Shown here piece by piece: positions 44,965 to 56,451 of a stretch of DNA of 64,000 nucleotides. The DNA is taken from the NCBI RefSeq assembly GCF_907165205.1, contig NC_058189.1:69835815-69899814 (forward strand), in the 5' to 3' direction. A program made the position numbers and the translations under genes. Source of the stretch: Coccinella septempunctata. Its lineage: Eukaryota > Arthropoda > Insecta > Coleoptera > Coccinellidae. The notes under the pieces are model-generated. The model had not been told where the DNA came from, did no database searches, and worked only from the letters and a program-made list of their open reading frames with translations. How positions within the stretch are numbered: position 1 is the stretch's first letter; the number at the start of each line of letters is the position of its first letter.

Positions 44965-45912
44965 TTGCATCTAGATGGATGAAATTCTCGTATTTATTAG
45001 TAGAAGAGTTGATCTTTCAGAATAAGCATCACATTGCCATCTACGCTTGATTTTATTGAGAAATAAACGACTCGAAAGCTGACCTTCGAAAAATCCTGAA
45101 AAAGCTGGGTTCAGTTAAAAATTCGTCAAGACCGAACGGTTGCGCTGAGATGGATGAAGTTCTCAAATTTACTACTAGAAGGGTTGCTCTTTCACAATAT
45201 GTATCACATTGCCATCTACGCTTAATTTTATTGAGAAATAAACAACTCGAAAGCTGACGTTCGAAAAATCCTGAAAAATATGGGTTCAGTTAAAAATTCG
45301 TCAAGACCCAACGGTTGCGCCGAAATGGATGAAATTCTCAGATTTATTACTAGAAGAGTCGCTCTTTCAGAATATGTATCACATTTCTATCTACGGTTAC
45401 TTTTATTGAGAGACAAACGTCTCGAAATCTGACCTTCAAAAAATCCTGAAAAAGAAGGGTTCAGTTAAAAATTCGTCAAGACCGAACGGTTGCGCCGAGA
45501 TGGATGAAATTCTCAAATTTATTACTAGAAGAGTTGCTCTTTCAGAATATGTATCACATTTCCATCTACGGTTACTTTTATTGAGAGATAAACGACTCGA
45601 AAGCTGACCTTCGAAAAATCCTGAGAAGATGGGTTCAGTTAAAAATTTGTCAAGACCGAACGGTTGCGCCGAAATGGATGAAATTCTCAGATCTATTACT
45701 AGAAGAGTTGATCTTTCAGAATAAGCATCACATTTCCATCTACGGTTACTATTATTGATAGATAAAACGCTCGCAAGCTGATCTTCGAAAAATCCTGAAA
45801 AAGATGGGTTCAGATAAAAATTCGTCAAGACCGAACGGTTGCGCGGAGATGGATGAAAATCTCAGATTTTCAACTAGAAGAGTTGCTCTTTCAGAATATG
45901 TACCACAGTGTC
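44965..45912 (+). repeat. 175-bp tandem repeat array B (about 5.4 units)
   Basis: The anchor ACCGAACGGTTGCGC recurs at 45131, 45306, 45481, 45655 and 45830, a spacing of 174-175 bp. Units are about 85-95 percent alike by eye. The left flank reads like MITE-G interior (GTACCATTCTTTCCGATC). The right flank becomes a TCTAT simple repeat (45912-45950). Confidence 0.9.
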
Positions 45913-46647
45913 ATCTATTTCTATCTATTCTATCTATTTCTATCTATTTTATTCAAATACAAGTAGGTAAATTAACCTTCATGCACAGAATATCAATTCG
46001 TCAAATATCCATAGCCAACTCGTCGTCTTCATCGCCAATTTGAGACGAAACGCCGGTTTCTAATGCGTTTATCTTGTAACGCAACATGAATAAAATGTTA
46101 TTTCAGCGACGTACGCGCATTTCTCTAATGGTTCCCGATATCGCATACGTACCAGATTAACGACGTTTTCAGATTAATTGCTTTTTTGCCTTGCATTATT
46201 TATTCATCTCGTTCGTTATAAAACGCAGACGACCGTTGAATTTTTACTTTCTTCGCTATCTGATGGCGCCACAGTTAGATATTCGTCGTTTATGTCTCGC
46301 AATACTTTTCATATTTGGCTTGTTTACTGGATATCCGAACGGATGGCGCCGTGCAATGTCTCTCTCGTCCGACCAGAAAAAAACTTTCTTCTTATTCTCC
46401 AAAACGATATAAAACCGTTATTAACTACTTCGGCGGTTATACGGGCTTGTTACACGCCTTTTCATATTTTGAGAAATTCTTATTCCGAAAAAAATCACCA
46501 CGAATCAGAAGCTGCAGGATTTTACGCCTGTGGAAATTGAAAAAACGATTTTTGAGTTATTACGAGAATGTATTGATATCTAGTTAGCCTATGCCATGCA
46601 TAAAAAAATATTGCGTTAACATAGCAACGAACAATAATTCATAAGAA
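45913..46647. other. no gene recognised
   Basis: Starts with a short TCTAT-type simple repeat. Three overlapping plus-strand frames (73-120 codons, 46178-46587) in different phases are unrecognised. I do not call them genes. Confidence 0.4.
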
Positions 46648-47848
46648 CTGTCAGTGTGAAGTTTGAGGTCAAAAAAGTAAACCAGAGTTACTCAATAAAT
46701 TAAAAGAAAGAAGATGTCCACCGAAATTGTGAAAACCGAAATATTGGAGTATGCAGCCATCATCAAATACCTTCATTTAAGAAGGTCAAGAGTTAAGCAG
46801 ATTTACGAAGATATGCTTAATACCCTTTGTGATCAATGCCCTTCGTATGCGACCGTGGAAAATTGGACTGCAACCTTCAAAGATGTAAATTTTCCATTGA
46901 ACATGATGACCACTTGGGAAGGCCAGTTTCTGTGTAAATCCCCGAAAATATTTATACAGTTCATGATGTGATTTTATTAGACCGTCGAATTGGGCTAAAA
47001 CCTAAAACGGATATCTGAAGCACTGAATATTTCATACGAACGCGTTCATCATATAGTTCACGTCAATTTGGACATGAGAAAAACTGCTGCGAAATGGATC
47101 CCCAAATGTTTGAATGTTGACCAAAATCGTGGAAGGGTAGAAGCATCGCGGTCGATGTGTGCTCGATTTGAAAGCGATGGCAACTTCTTGAACCGAATTG
47201 TTACTATGAGAGTTAGGTACATTTCTACGATCCAGAAACAAAGCAACAATCGATGGAATGGCGAAACTCTGGTTTTCCAAGACCTAAGAAGTTTCGTGTT
47301 CAAAAATCTGCTGGAAAAGTTCTTGCTTCAGTTCTTTGGGATTGCCAAGGAGTAATCATGATTAATTTTTTGGATAAGGGTAGAACAATAACCGGAGATT
47401 ACTATTCGACATTACTGACCACTATACGGGAAAAAATTGAGGAGAAAAGATCCGGAAAGCTATCCAAAGGACTTGTGTTTTGCAGGACAACGCCCCTGCA
47501 CACAAATCTCATGTTGCCATGCAAAAATTCGTGATTTAGGGTTTCATTTACTAGAACACCCCCCTTATTCACCAGATTTGGCTCCATCCGACTATCATCT
47601 CTTTCCTCAACTGGAAAAAAGTTTAAAAGGTCGTAAATTTTCTTCCAACGAGGAGGTAATAAAAGCTGTGGAGATCCGGTTTGAAGAGCAAGAAGAAACA
47701 TTTTTTTTGAAGGGTCTAGAGACGTTGCAGGTTCGCTGTGATAAAGGTATCCAATTAAAAGGAGAAAACTTTGAGTAATTCAATATTTTGACATTGAAAT
47801 TTAGTTTGGTTCTTTAGTAGGCTAAGAATTTTTCAATATATCCTCGTA
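46648..47848 (+). mobile_element. mariner element M2, transposase broken
   Basis: Shares leader, ATG (46714) and the TATATCCTCGTA end with M1. No 5' inverted repeat is seen. Confidence 0.85.
46714..47778 (+). pseudogene. mariner transposase relic M2
   Basis: The first 60 codons are open (MSTEIVKTEILEYAAIIKYL, then an HTH-like KQIYEDMLNTL). A shift near 46884 follows. The first catalytic motif is destroyed: where M1 has MDETWVH, this copy reads TMRVRYI because bases are missing near 47208. Later parts keep KVLASVLWDCQGVIMINFLD and SPDLAPSDYHLFPQLEKS (47437-47778). It is dead and more damaged in the catalytic core than M1. Confidence 0.85.
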
Positions 47849-48461
47849 GTTATCTTTCAGAAAAATCTACAGTTTTGCAATTTTGTTGCTCATCCTCAGA
47901 GTTGTTTCTCGAGAGAAAGTGACATAAAACATAAACTCTACATCAGCTCACATTTCGCCCATGTCTTTTCCCTCCTCCATCTCTCGCCGGCCTCATTTAC
48001 GGCTCAGATCCATCCAGATATAAATATCCCGGAGACACTCGGAATAATATTACATAATTCTATCGGTTCCGGAAACATTATAATTGGCTCGTTTTCTTGC
48101 GATATTCTCGTGCAGGTGAAACGGCCTCGTTAGCCGGGACACAGCGTGCTAACTGAAGCGCCATTTTGCATCGACGGTACAGTGTGATACATTATCGACG
48201 ACCGATCTGAAAGACCCGCGTGGCGTTTGAAGGAACAGTCTATCGGGAAAGAGACGCTATCGATGGAGAATGTGATGTGAAATTGTCGCTCTAGGGTGGC
48301 AAAACTGAGATTATATCTTGATTTTGTCGCATTGCGGTTTGAGGTCATCGCAGAATATATTAATTGGAGATTCTATGCTCGAAGGGGAATGAACTGAAGA
48401 TGCATAGGATATAACTGATGAATCCTGTTGATCGAAACAGAGAAGTGTTTGACAACATTCA
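47849..48461. other. no gene recognised
   Basis: A GC-richer patch at 47940-48290 with a 72-codon minus-strand frame (48130-48348), unrecognised. Confidence 0.4.
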
Positions 48462-49340
48462 TCTATAAGAGCTAGAAGAAAACGGATGACACATTTCCGA
48501 GCTCTTTTTCAGAGAAACAAAGAATGGTGAAAACCGTAGCCTCCTACGACTCTTAGTTTTCGAGATATTAGCAAAAAATGAAATTTTGACGATTTCGAAA
48601 AGTTCTCTCTTAACTTTTTTGTCTTTGACGTTACAGATCTGAAATTTGAACCTTCTACAGGCACTTTCTTATGTAGAATCCACTGATGAAAGGTTTTTTC
48701 CAATTCAAAAATAACAAAGTCATTAAAAGTTCGCATTTGAAAAAATTAAATCAGCCTAATGTTTCGAACTGAGAAAATATTTTGAGCTCGTCAGTAGATT
48801 CTACGTGAAAAAGCGCCTGTGGAAGTTCAAAGTTTCAGATATGTAACTATAAAAACCAAAACCATAGAAATATTGACAAAATAGGTATTTGACCATTTTC
48901 TATTATTTATATTTATACAAACCATATGATGTTATATATTTTTGAAATTAGTGAAAATTGAGCTTTGAAAAAATTACATAGAAATTTAGTGTTCCCATTT
49001 AAAAAAACATAACTTTGGGTCATAGCTTCGTAATTAAAAATCCTGCGAAAAAGGCAAGCACGCCACTGGATTCTACTCAAAAAAGTGCCTGAATAATGAT
49101 TTCATTTCAGAGCTCTATCATCGGTATTAGCGGAGATATAAATTTATTTCGAAATATCCATTTTTCCAATTTTCGCTTATAACTCGAAAACAAAAGGAGG
49201 TGGCCAAAAATGGCCACTACTTTTGTTAGTTTCTCAGAAAAAGAGAACGAGAATGGGGTATCAGATTTTGTCTTTCTCCACTGGTGTAAAAGCTGTAGTG
49301 CTAAAACATCGAAATTTGCCCACCCTGTACAATTTAAGTG
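48462..49340. repeat. complex foldback-like repeat region
   Basis: The phrase TCTACAGGCACTTT...GTAGAATCCACTGA near 48655-48685 recurs inverted near 48790-48820 and again inverted near 49065-49100 (AGTGCCTGAATAAT). The first 200 bp recur at 54636-54830. The right end is CACCCTGTAC. This suggests a composite of inverted-repeat elements. No coding sequence. Confidence 0.5.
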
Positions 49341-51696
49341 ACAGAAATTATAGCATCCATTTTTTTTCGTCCTTCATCAAGTCCGGAAATAAATGAACAT
49401 ATTCTCCAAAATCCTTCCTTTTTTACATATGTCATGTATCCACATTCGTCTACGATTCCTTCGCTTTTGAAACTCTTCTTCCTCCAGAACAAACGCTAGT
49501 TCCTCACCGCTTGAAGACATTCGCAACTAATCTATTCCTCCGGCGATTCCGATGTTATATGTGCGATACCTTCATAAAAATTCCGCCGCTGCCGTGCCGT
49601 TCCTTCCATGCCGTCCGTCCGATGCCGTTGTATGTGCGCTTACCTTTATCTGGACACTTGCAACCACAATTTTACAGTCGGCCATAATTGTCGCATATGG
49701 TCAGGACGGGTCGTATTTTTTCCAATTTATGGTCCGTAGGTGGCTGTGAACGGGTAGATTTTTGTCTGGGTATTTCTGGTCAGGTTTCGAGACCGCGTGT
49801 GGGAGCGCAGACTAAACATCCCACTTTTAATGCTAATTCTTTCTTAATCAGCTCCTACAATCCACGTAATGTGGTATTTATGTCGGTGTATGGTGCTCGA
49901 TCAACGAGTCTGTGTTCACACCAGTTATGGGTTGAGATTTTGAAGAATATTCGAGTAAAGTTTATTGGTACACCCAGTTCTATTAAGGTCTCGAACTTAT
50001 TTGGAACCGAACCAGTTCCAGATCATCCTAGTTCCGAACTGATTTCGAAATGTCAGTTCAAATGTCATCTTTCAATAAGACATTTCAGATTGACGTCGAG
50101 CTGAGGAACAAACGAACCATCTATGACATTTAGAATAACAAATTATATATTCTAGGAGTCAATAATGTCAATAACAATAGGTTCTTCATCATACCGCACA
50201 TTTATGTCACCACGGAGGAATAAATAATATTCACTGAACGGGGTTCTATCAGAAAATTGAAAAGAATTTATAAGAACCAACCGATTCGTCCAAAAACTAT
50301 GTTATATGGGTCATCTTTATCAAGAATTAAAAAATCGGATATTTGGTTCAAAAGTTATAAGTACAAACAAACATACAGACTTTTACATAAAATATAAGGG
50401 AGATAAAAACAAAAAGATTTGGGAAATATGAAGGTCAGTGAAATAAGAAGGTGCAACTTTTTTGTGATTACCTATATACTCGGAAAAGAGACACAAAATT
50501 CAGTACCATCTGATGGAAATCGAAAGAAATTCGACATGATTGTACGTTTCCATTTTATTTAATCCAAGAATTAGTTTGTGTTCAAGGAAAACAAAACATG
50601 ATTATGAATAAACTCTTGAAAACTTAAGAATCGAAATTATGAACCAATAAAATATGTATGCAACTATAAATACAAGAAGAGATTGAAAACTTAAGAATCG
50701 AAATTATGAACCAATAAAATATGTATGCAACTATAAATACAAGAAGAGACCATTTGTAAACAAAAATTACAACAAAAATATATCAACAAATTTTAATCAA
50801 TAGATCAGCCAGAATAATAACGTTTTTTTGATATTTGACAGTTTATGCTGAACTTTGTTTTTCAACTCTAGGATTTATTTACTCTTTTCTGATTTATTTA
50901 TTGTTAGCAATGTTCTTCATGGGTTGGATTTACGTGAGACACCTCAAGCAGTCTTTGTGTTCAAATAAGGACCCCATTCAATATGAATGAGATGTGAATG
51001 AAAATGAGAAATTTAAATTCATTGCGATTATATAAAAAAAATAGAGCGATTATTATAATAATTATTGGATGCAAAAGTTAGCCAAAGCGACATAAGGTTT
51101 GCCCTGCTGGTGATGACGGAACGCCACTGGGTACTCAGTACCGAATACCATAATGCTACGTGCTAACCGACTGTTAGTTCTCTGTTCGTCAAAAATATTT
51201 CACTAATCTGAAGGAAGTGTTGAGTATTATCTTTGAGTATTCATTTTGAGTTAATACTCGACGGTATATTATGAAGAACTTCCCTTGCCTTTTTTTCGCA
51301 AACATATTGATATTATTTTTGGTTCTTCAATTGGAAAATTTAATATTTATGTGAAACGAAAATGGAAAAAGTTATAATAAAAAATTTTCAGTCAGATTCG
51401 AAACAATTATAATAAGTTTATCCTGAATTAAATGGTTCTAAATTGTTATTGTCTTCATTTTACTACTCCAGAGATGGCACAATATTGATACTGACTCTCG
51501 TAGTACATTTTGCATAATACCAGATACTTCGCGGCGATTTTAAGAATATATGCATGCAAGAAGTATGGGTCAATCGGTTGGCACGCCCCATTAAGGTATT
51601 TACAGTACTTACTCATGGTACTAGGTGGAGGGACTCGCCATAATAACTTGGCAAACCTTTAATGGCGCTTTGGCTAACTTTTTTGTTTGTTATATA
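49341..51696. other. no gene recognised
   Basis: The longest frame is 138 codons (49688-50104, plus), with no recognisable domain and no clear promoter or splice sites. The region also contains a 67-bp tandem duplication. Confidence 0.4.
50616..50749. repeat. exact 67-bp tandem duplication
   Basis: TTGAAAACTTAAGAATCGAA begins at 50616 and again at 50683. The two 67-bp units are identical as read, so the duplication is recent or an assembly artefact. Confidence 0.9.
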
Positions 51697-51810
51697 CAGA
51701 ATGAGTCTCTGGCTTGTACAGATATTTTAATAGTAGATTCTTAAGATCAAAAGAAACACTTTTTTCCTTTACCATTTCTTCCGACTCGTCTTTTTTCAAA
51801 AGATACAGGC
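51697..51810 (+). mobile_element. MITE-G, 5' end joined to a 175-bp unit
   Basis: CAGAATGAGTCTCTGGCTTG through AAGATACAGGCATTTG follows the MITE-G left end. At about 51811 it changes into the 175-bp repeat unit, where intact copies continue TTAAGTTTTCATAATGAG. This is the mirror of the junction at 2738. Confidence 0.7.
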
Positions 51811-51990
51811 ATTTGACTTTCGAAAAATTGCCAAAAAAATGGGGTCAGTTAAAACTCCCTGAAGACCGAACGGTTGTGCCGAGATGAATAAAATTCTCAG
51901 ATTTATTACTAGAAGAGTTGCTCTTTCAGAATATGTATCACAATTAGATCTACGATATTTTTCCTGGAAGAAAAACTCGACTCGAAAGTT
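51811..51990 (+). repeat. single 175-bp repeat unit
   Basis: Contains ACCGAACGGTTGTGCCGAGA, AGATTTATTACTAGAAGAG and TTTCAGAATATGTATCAC in array order. One unit directly inside a MITE-G end. Confidence 0.8.
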
Positions 51991-52067
51991 GACGAAAAAT
52001 TCCCAAAAATATTGTGTAAAATACTTTACTCGAAAATGCGGCGAAAGAAGAAAAAAGTCCGACTCAC

Positions 52068-52190
52068 CTTGAAAACCGCTTGCGCGCATCTCCGTCAAAA
52101 TCACAGAAACGGAACAGATCCTTGACACTAACCTTTCCTCTAAACATCGAACTGCCAAAGTGCAGTGACTCCGACTGAGTCTTGTAGAAA
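52068..52190 (-). other. candidate host-gene exon
   Basis: On the minus strand an interval ends TTTTCAAG|GTGAGT (donor at 52068/52067) and may begin after TTGTTTTCCTTAAAG (about 52190). One frame reads TQSESLHFGSSMFRGKVSVK and then DLFRFCDFDGDARKRFS, with an ATG at 52147. A second frame is also open, so coding evidence is weak. I do not recognise the protein. It is GC-richer than its surroundings and free of repeats. If real, it belongs to a minus-strand gene whose introns fill much of the window. Confidence 0.35.
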
Positions 52191-52440
52191 AGACTTTAAG
52201 GAAAACAATGTTACGTTATTCCTAATACGGCTCGCGAGTGGAGACCAGAAGAGTTTTATGGCCGGCAGCATCCCATCCGTGGCGTCTGCAGCTTTTTATC
52301 GATTCCGTATCACTCAGACGGAAAGATGACAAAGTTCAAATCGGAAATTCTATGGACGATGTCCTATGACTTGTCCATCCATCCTGTGGGTGTATTTTAG
52401 GAGAAAACGTGAAGAAAATGAAATGAAGGAAAACACAGGA

Positions 52441-53085
52441 TATACTATCTTAGACTCGTACAACAAAAGATCCTTGAAATCAAAAGAAACACTTTTCTCC
52501 TATACCATTTTTTCCGATTCGGTCCTGAAAAAATCATATAGCCATTTTAAGTTTTCATAATGAGCTGTGCCACCCCTGGAGAGACAAAATTCCCTTCAGA
52601 ATAACTGGCTAAATCTGTGACACTCACATCTATGGATCTTTTAAACAGAGTTGCATTCGGTCAAAGTAACCAATTTTTCTAATATCACAGATACTTCAAA
52701 TTACTCGAAAACGGCGCATTATACGAGAAAATATCAAGAATACTATTATTTTACAAAACGTTCAAATATTCATTAGATAGCGTGCAACTTAGTTTCAAGA
52801 GTTGGTTTGGTATTTTTATGATACGTAATGGTCATAATGAGAAAACCGCAAGAGCTGGGTGATAACTTGTGATTAATCAAATAAATGAAAAACTACATTT
52901 CGAAATTCATTTCATTCGATAAAACCATTTGTGAGATAGAACTAAAAATTTTTTTATGGATATTCGACAGCCTGTATCTTTTAAACAGAGCCGATGCGGA
53001 AAAAATGGTAAAGAAAAAAAGTGTTTCTTTTGACCTCAAGAATCTACTTTTGAAAATTTTTCCACGAGTCAAAGACTTACCTTTT
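52441..53085 (+). mobile_element. MITE-G, long diverged copy
   Basis: Follows MITE-G from TTAGACTCGTAC to CACGAGTCAAAGACTTAC. It includes about 110 bp (52680-52790) not seen in the 32-kb or 38-kb copies. Outer termini have diverged from CAGGGTGAG. Non-coding. Confidence 0.7.
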
Positions 53086-53227
53086 ATTTTTGTGATGATT
53101 ATCTCTTATTTCAGCTGACCTCTAACCGTAATCCATAACAACGGAATAAATCTCAATAGAAATAGTGCATTTTTCACTTTCATAAGACCATATATTTCTT
53201 TAATACTCGACATACTGATGAATGATA

Positions 53228-53492
53228 CAGCGGGTTTCATAAAACTTTGATTGTCCGATCAACGATTTGACAGTCACTCGATTTATAATACGAAATCACT
53301 GAAACCTTTTCATTTCTGAACATATTGAAGAAGTAGCAATTGAGAATACATAATTGAATGGTCGTATTAACATCATAATTTGATGCGAAAAGGATATTCT
53401 GAATGATCATGACTGAATTATCGATTGAAACAAATTGACGTCTATTCGTCAATCAAGCGTTGATTCCCCGATCAAGCTTTATGAAACCGGGG
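53228..53492. mobile_element. MITE-T, copy 2
   Basis: Inverted relative to 28642-28889. TA lies on both sides (53226-53227 and 53493-53494). Termini CAGCGGGTTTCATAAAACTT and the complement of AAGCTTTATGAAACCGGGG. The interior aligns with copy 1. Confidence 0.75.
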
Positions 53493-54635
53493 TAAATCTG
53501 CAAAATGAAATCAGTGTAGTCTGTGTAGTTTTTCTCCTGTATACCGGTTGATCGATTAAGTGTTCATAGACTTTGATCGAACTTGTCAATCCAAAAACTT
53601 GAAGGATGTTCTGGCACTTGAGAATGGGTAACTTCTACTTTGGGTAATTTCTTCTGAAAGAATTGTCCTGCAAAGCGGACGAGTAGATGAAAAAGAAACT
53701 TCGATATTTAGGGATAAAACTCGATATAGGGCATAAAATACATAAAACAAAGAAGTTTCTCATGAATAAATCGAACATCCAAAGATAACCGACCGAAGTC
53801 AACCTTCCCAGATATAAACTAGACCAATTTGTCTAAGCCTCGTCCAAATTCCACCAGACGTATTATCTGAATGAAGACTAATGAGATGTTTAGATGCTAT
53901 CTTCCGAACGGAACCTTCCTAACCGCACAAAGTGTGGGGTATTTAAATATTGGGTTTTAGTTTAACGTTACATTTTCGAACTACTCACACAAAAACGAGA
54001 CCTGCTGTTTGAACACCGGTCCGATTCGCCCATTTGACAAATGGATTTCTTCCATTTTCGGCATCGGTGTCCGGATTCGTTGCAACACTTTTCGAAGGCT
54101 AGTTTGACCACGTACTTGAACTTATAGTCTCGTTACGAGACGGTGTAAACACCAGATTCTGCCTTCGAGACAGCTGTGCAAGCCTATGAGCTTACGGGAC
54201 AGATTTAGACGGCCGTCTAAATATAAATGAGGTCGGTTTGCCTCCCTGAAGATGTAGAAATACATCCTTTGGAATCAGGAATGCTCCATCAGTTATTCAA
54301 CATTGAATACATTAACCTGTATATCGTAATTTTGTATGGAAACCATTTTTTCAGAAACAGTTACTAGCAAATTCAACAATGATTTCTTCCAAAGTGTGAA
54401 AGGCATTTCTTTCATTGAGTTAGATCGCAAGAATCCAAAGAATTAACACCATCAATAACACTTGGTTTTATTTGGGAACAAATTATGAAGCCTCTGCCAC
54501 CAATTTTCAACATTGTTGGTTTGTGTTCTCTTCTTTGGTCGACCATTTCCTTTTTTCTTTGAACGCTATCTGCTTCAGGGAAAACGCTAACAATATGTGG
54601 GTAAAATTCGTTGTCTACTGAGGGGATCTCGAGAA
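53493..54635. other. no gene recognised
   Basis: Unique DNA with a somewhat GC-richer middle (53990-54240). No frame of note. Confidence 0.4.
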
Positions 54636-54830
54636 CTATAAGAGCTAGAAGAAAACGAATGACACATTTTCAAGCTCTTTATCAGAGAAACAAAGAATGG
54701 TTAAAACCGTAGGCTCCTGCTGTTCTTCGTTTTTGAGTTATTAGCAAAATTCAGATTTGACGATTTCGAAAAGTTCTCATAACTTTTTTGTTTTTGTTAG
54801 TTGCAGATCTGAAACTTGAACCGACTGACT
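54636..54830. repeat. copy of the 48.46-kb repeat end
   Basis: CTATAAGAGCTAGAAGAAAA and the following 190 bp match 48462-48655 with modest divergence. Confidence 0.65.
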
Positions 54831-55681
54831 GATTCTGAAAAAATCCTTTCCTAAAAATTCGAAATTGAATCACGTTTTTTTTTGTAGCTTCTGTGATACA
54901 AGAAATGTGTGAAATCTTACGTAGACGAGTGTTCACTCAGGTTAATTTCTCTTTCCATTTCCGATAAAATTATCACCGAATTTCCGAACAAAATCTTGTG
55001 AAACTGGTGGAATTTAGTGTCCTAAATTAGATGACCTATACTTATTTATAGCATATCGAGGAAGGATGTTATTTTCTATGTTGCATAATGATGCTGGAAT
55101 AAGGATGTTCATTTGATTAATTAAACTACGCGCACAACTCATAACATATCAGCGAAAAGCAGCAAGTATTCCTTACCTGAAAAAAAGACATAAAATCGAT
55201 ATTATGTTTGGAAATATTGATGCTAGAGAATTTGGTAAAAAATGCGATGTGTTACAATTACACAAACTTTTTCAACGAATCTGTTTGAACTGAAGACGTG
55301 ACATCCTTTCTAGAAGAAAGATTGTTTTAGAGGGAGGGTAAAAGGAAACCATCCAGTCTCACCTATATTTCCTACGGAAGCTGCGATCACCTGCTAACTG
55401 TGTTTTTTTTTAAGATATCTATCACAATCTAGAGAACGGCTGTATACCATCTCGACTTACACAGGTTCATTACATTGTAATGTATATTACAAATTTCAAC
55501 GAGGAAATATTATGTTGCCCTTCGGTCATTGGAAAGTGTCAGAGAAATGAATCAAACGTACAATGGGTTTCTTGATTACTGGCATTAGGATCCTTTCGCA
55601 GTCTATTAGTGTTGGATTGACAGCTTGACCTTACCGCAGTTGATCAATTTATGCATATACTGTGAGTAATTCATGATACAA
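54831..55681. other. no gene recognised; holds a recursive-splice candidate
   Basis: AT-rich, no notable frame. The minus-strand splice-like site at 55140-55200 lies here. Confidence 0.4.
55140..55200 (-). promoter_or_regulatory. candidate recursive splice (ratchet) site 3
   Basis: On the minus strand TCTTTTTTTCAG|GTAAGG joins acceptor and donor (junction between 55177 and 55176). The donor departs from the ideal GTAAGT in one base. No good second donor follows within 100 nt. It lies 5' of the candidate exon at 52068-52190 on the same strand. Confidence 0.3.
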
Positions 55682-56450
55682 ACGAGGATATACTGAAAAA
55701 TTCTTAGCCTACTGTAGAGCCAAACAAAATTTCAATGTCAAAATATTTTATTACTCAAGATATTCTCCTCTTAATTGGATACATTTATTACAGCGAACCT
55801 GCAAAGTCTCTAGACCTTTAAAAAAAAATGTTTCTTCTTGCTCTGCAAACCAGACCTCCCCAGCTTTTATTATCTCCTCGTTGGAAGAAAATTTACGACG
55901 TTTAAATTTTTTTTCAGTTGAAGAAAGAGATGATAATCGGATGGAGCCAAATCTGGTGGATAAAGAGGGTGTTCCAGTATTTCAAACCCTAAATCACGAA
56001 TTTTTTGCATGACAACATGAGACTTGTGCGCCATTCCATCGATTGTTGCTTTGTTTCTGGATCGTAGAAATGTACCCAAGTCTCATCCATAGTAACAATT
56101 CGGTTTAAGAAGTCTACATCGTTTTCAAATCGAGCACAGATCGAACGCGATGCTTCTACCCTTGCACGCTTTTGGTCAACATTCAAACATTTGGGTATCC
56201 ATTTTACAACAATTCTTCTTTTGTCCAAATTGACGTGAACTATATGATGAAGGCGTTTGTATGAAATATTCAGTGCTTCAGATATCCGTTTTAGTCCAAT
56301 TCGATAATCCAATAGTCTGATAAAATCATGTCATGAACTGCATCTATATCTTCGGGGACTGGCACAGAAACTGGCCTTCCCGATCGGTCATCATCTTCAA
56401 TGGAAAATTTACCTCTTTTGAAGCTTTCAGTCCAATTTTTCACGAAATTT
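55682..56450 (-). mobile_element. mariner element M3, internally deleted and 5'-truncated
   Basis: Starts with the terminus ACGAGGATATACTGAAAAAT and reads on the minus strand through HPLYPPDLAPSDYHLF (final D retained) and VHFYDPETKQQSMEW (first D block retained). About 250 bp between QQSMEW and HKSHVVMQK are missing, with the junction near 56030; the second catalytic Asp is in the lost part. The left end of the gene stops near 56450, where 175-bp repeat sequence begins abruptly. Confidence 0.85.
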
Positions 56451-56451
56451 C

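Noticed and set aside
45436..45828. 130-codon frame with repeated ERATLLVINLRISSISAQPFGL motifs
   Set aside because: It is the 175-bp satellite read in one frame; 175 is not a multiple of three, and the other arrays break the frame. No sign of selection on protein.
46178..46587. Cluster of three overlapping plus-strand frames of 73-120 codons
   Set aside because: Three phases are open at once over the same bases, which argues for composition rather than coding.
49688..50104. 138-codon plus-strand frame
   Set aside because: No recognisable domain, biased or repetitive structure, or splice or promoter support. Frames of this length occur by chance in GC-richer patches.
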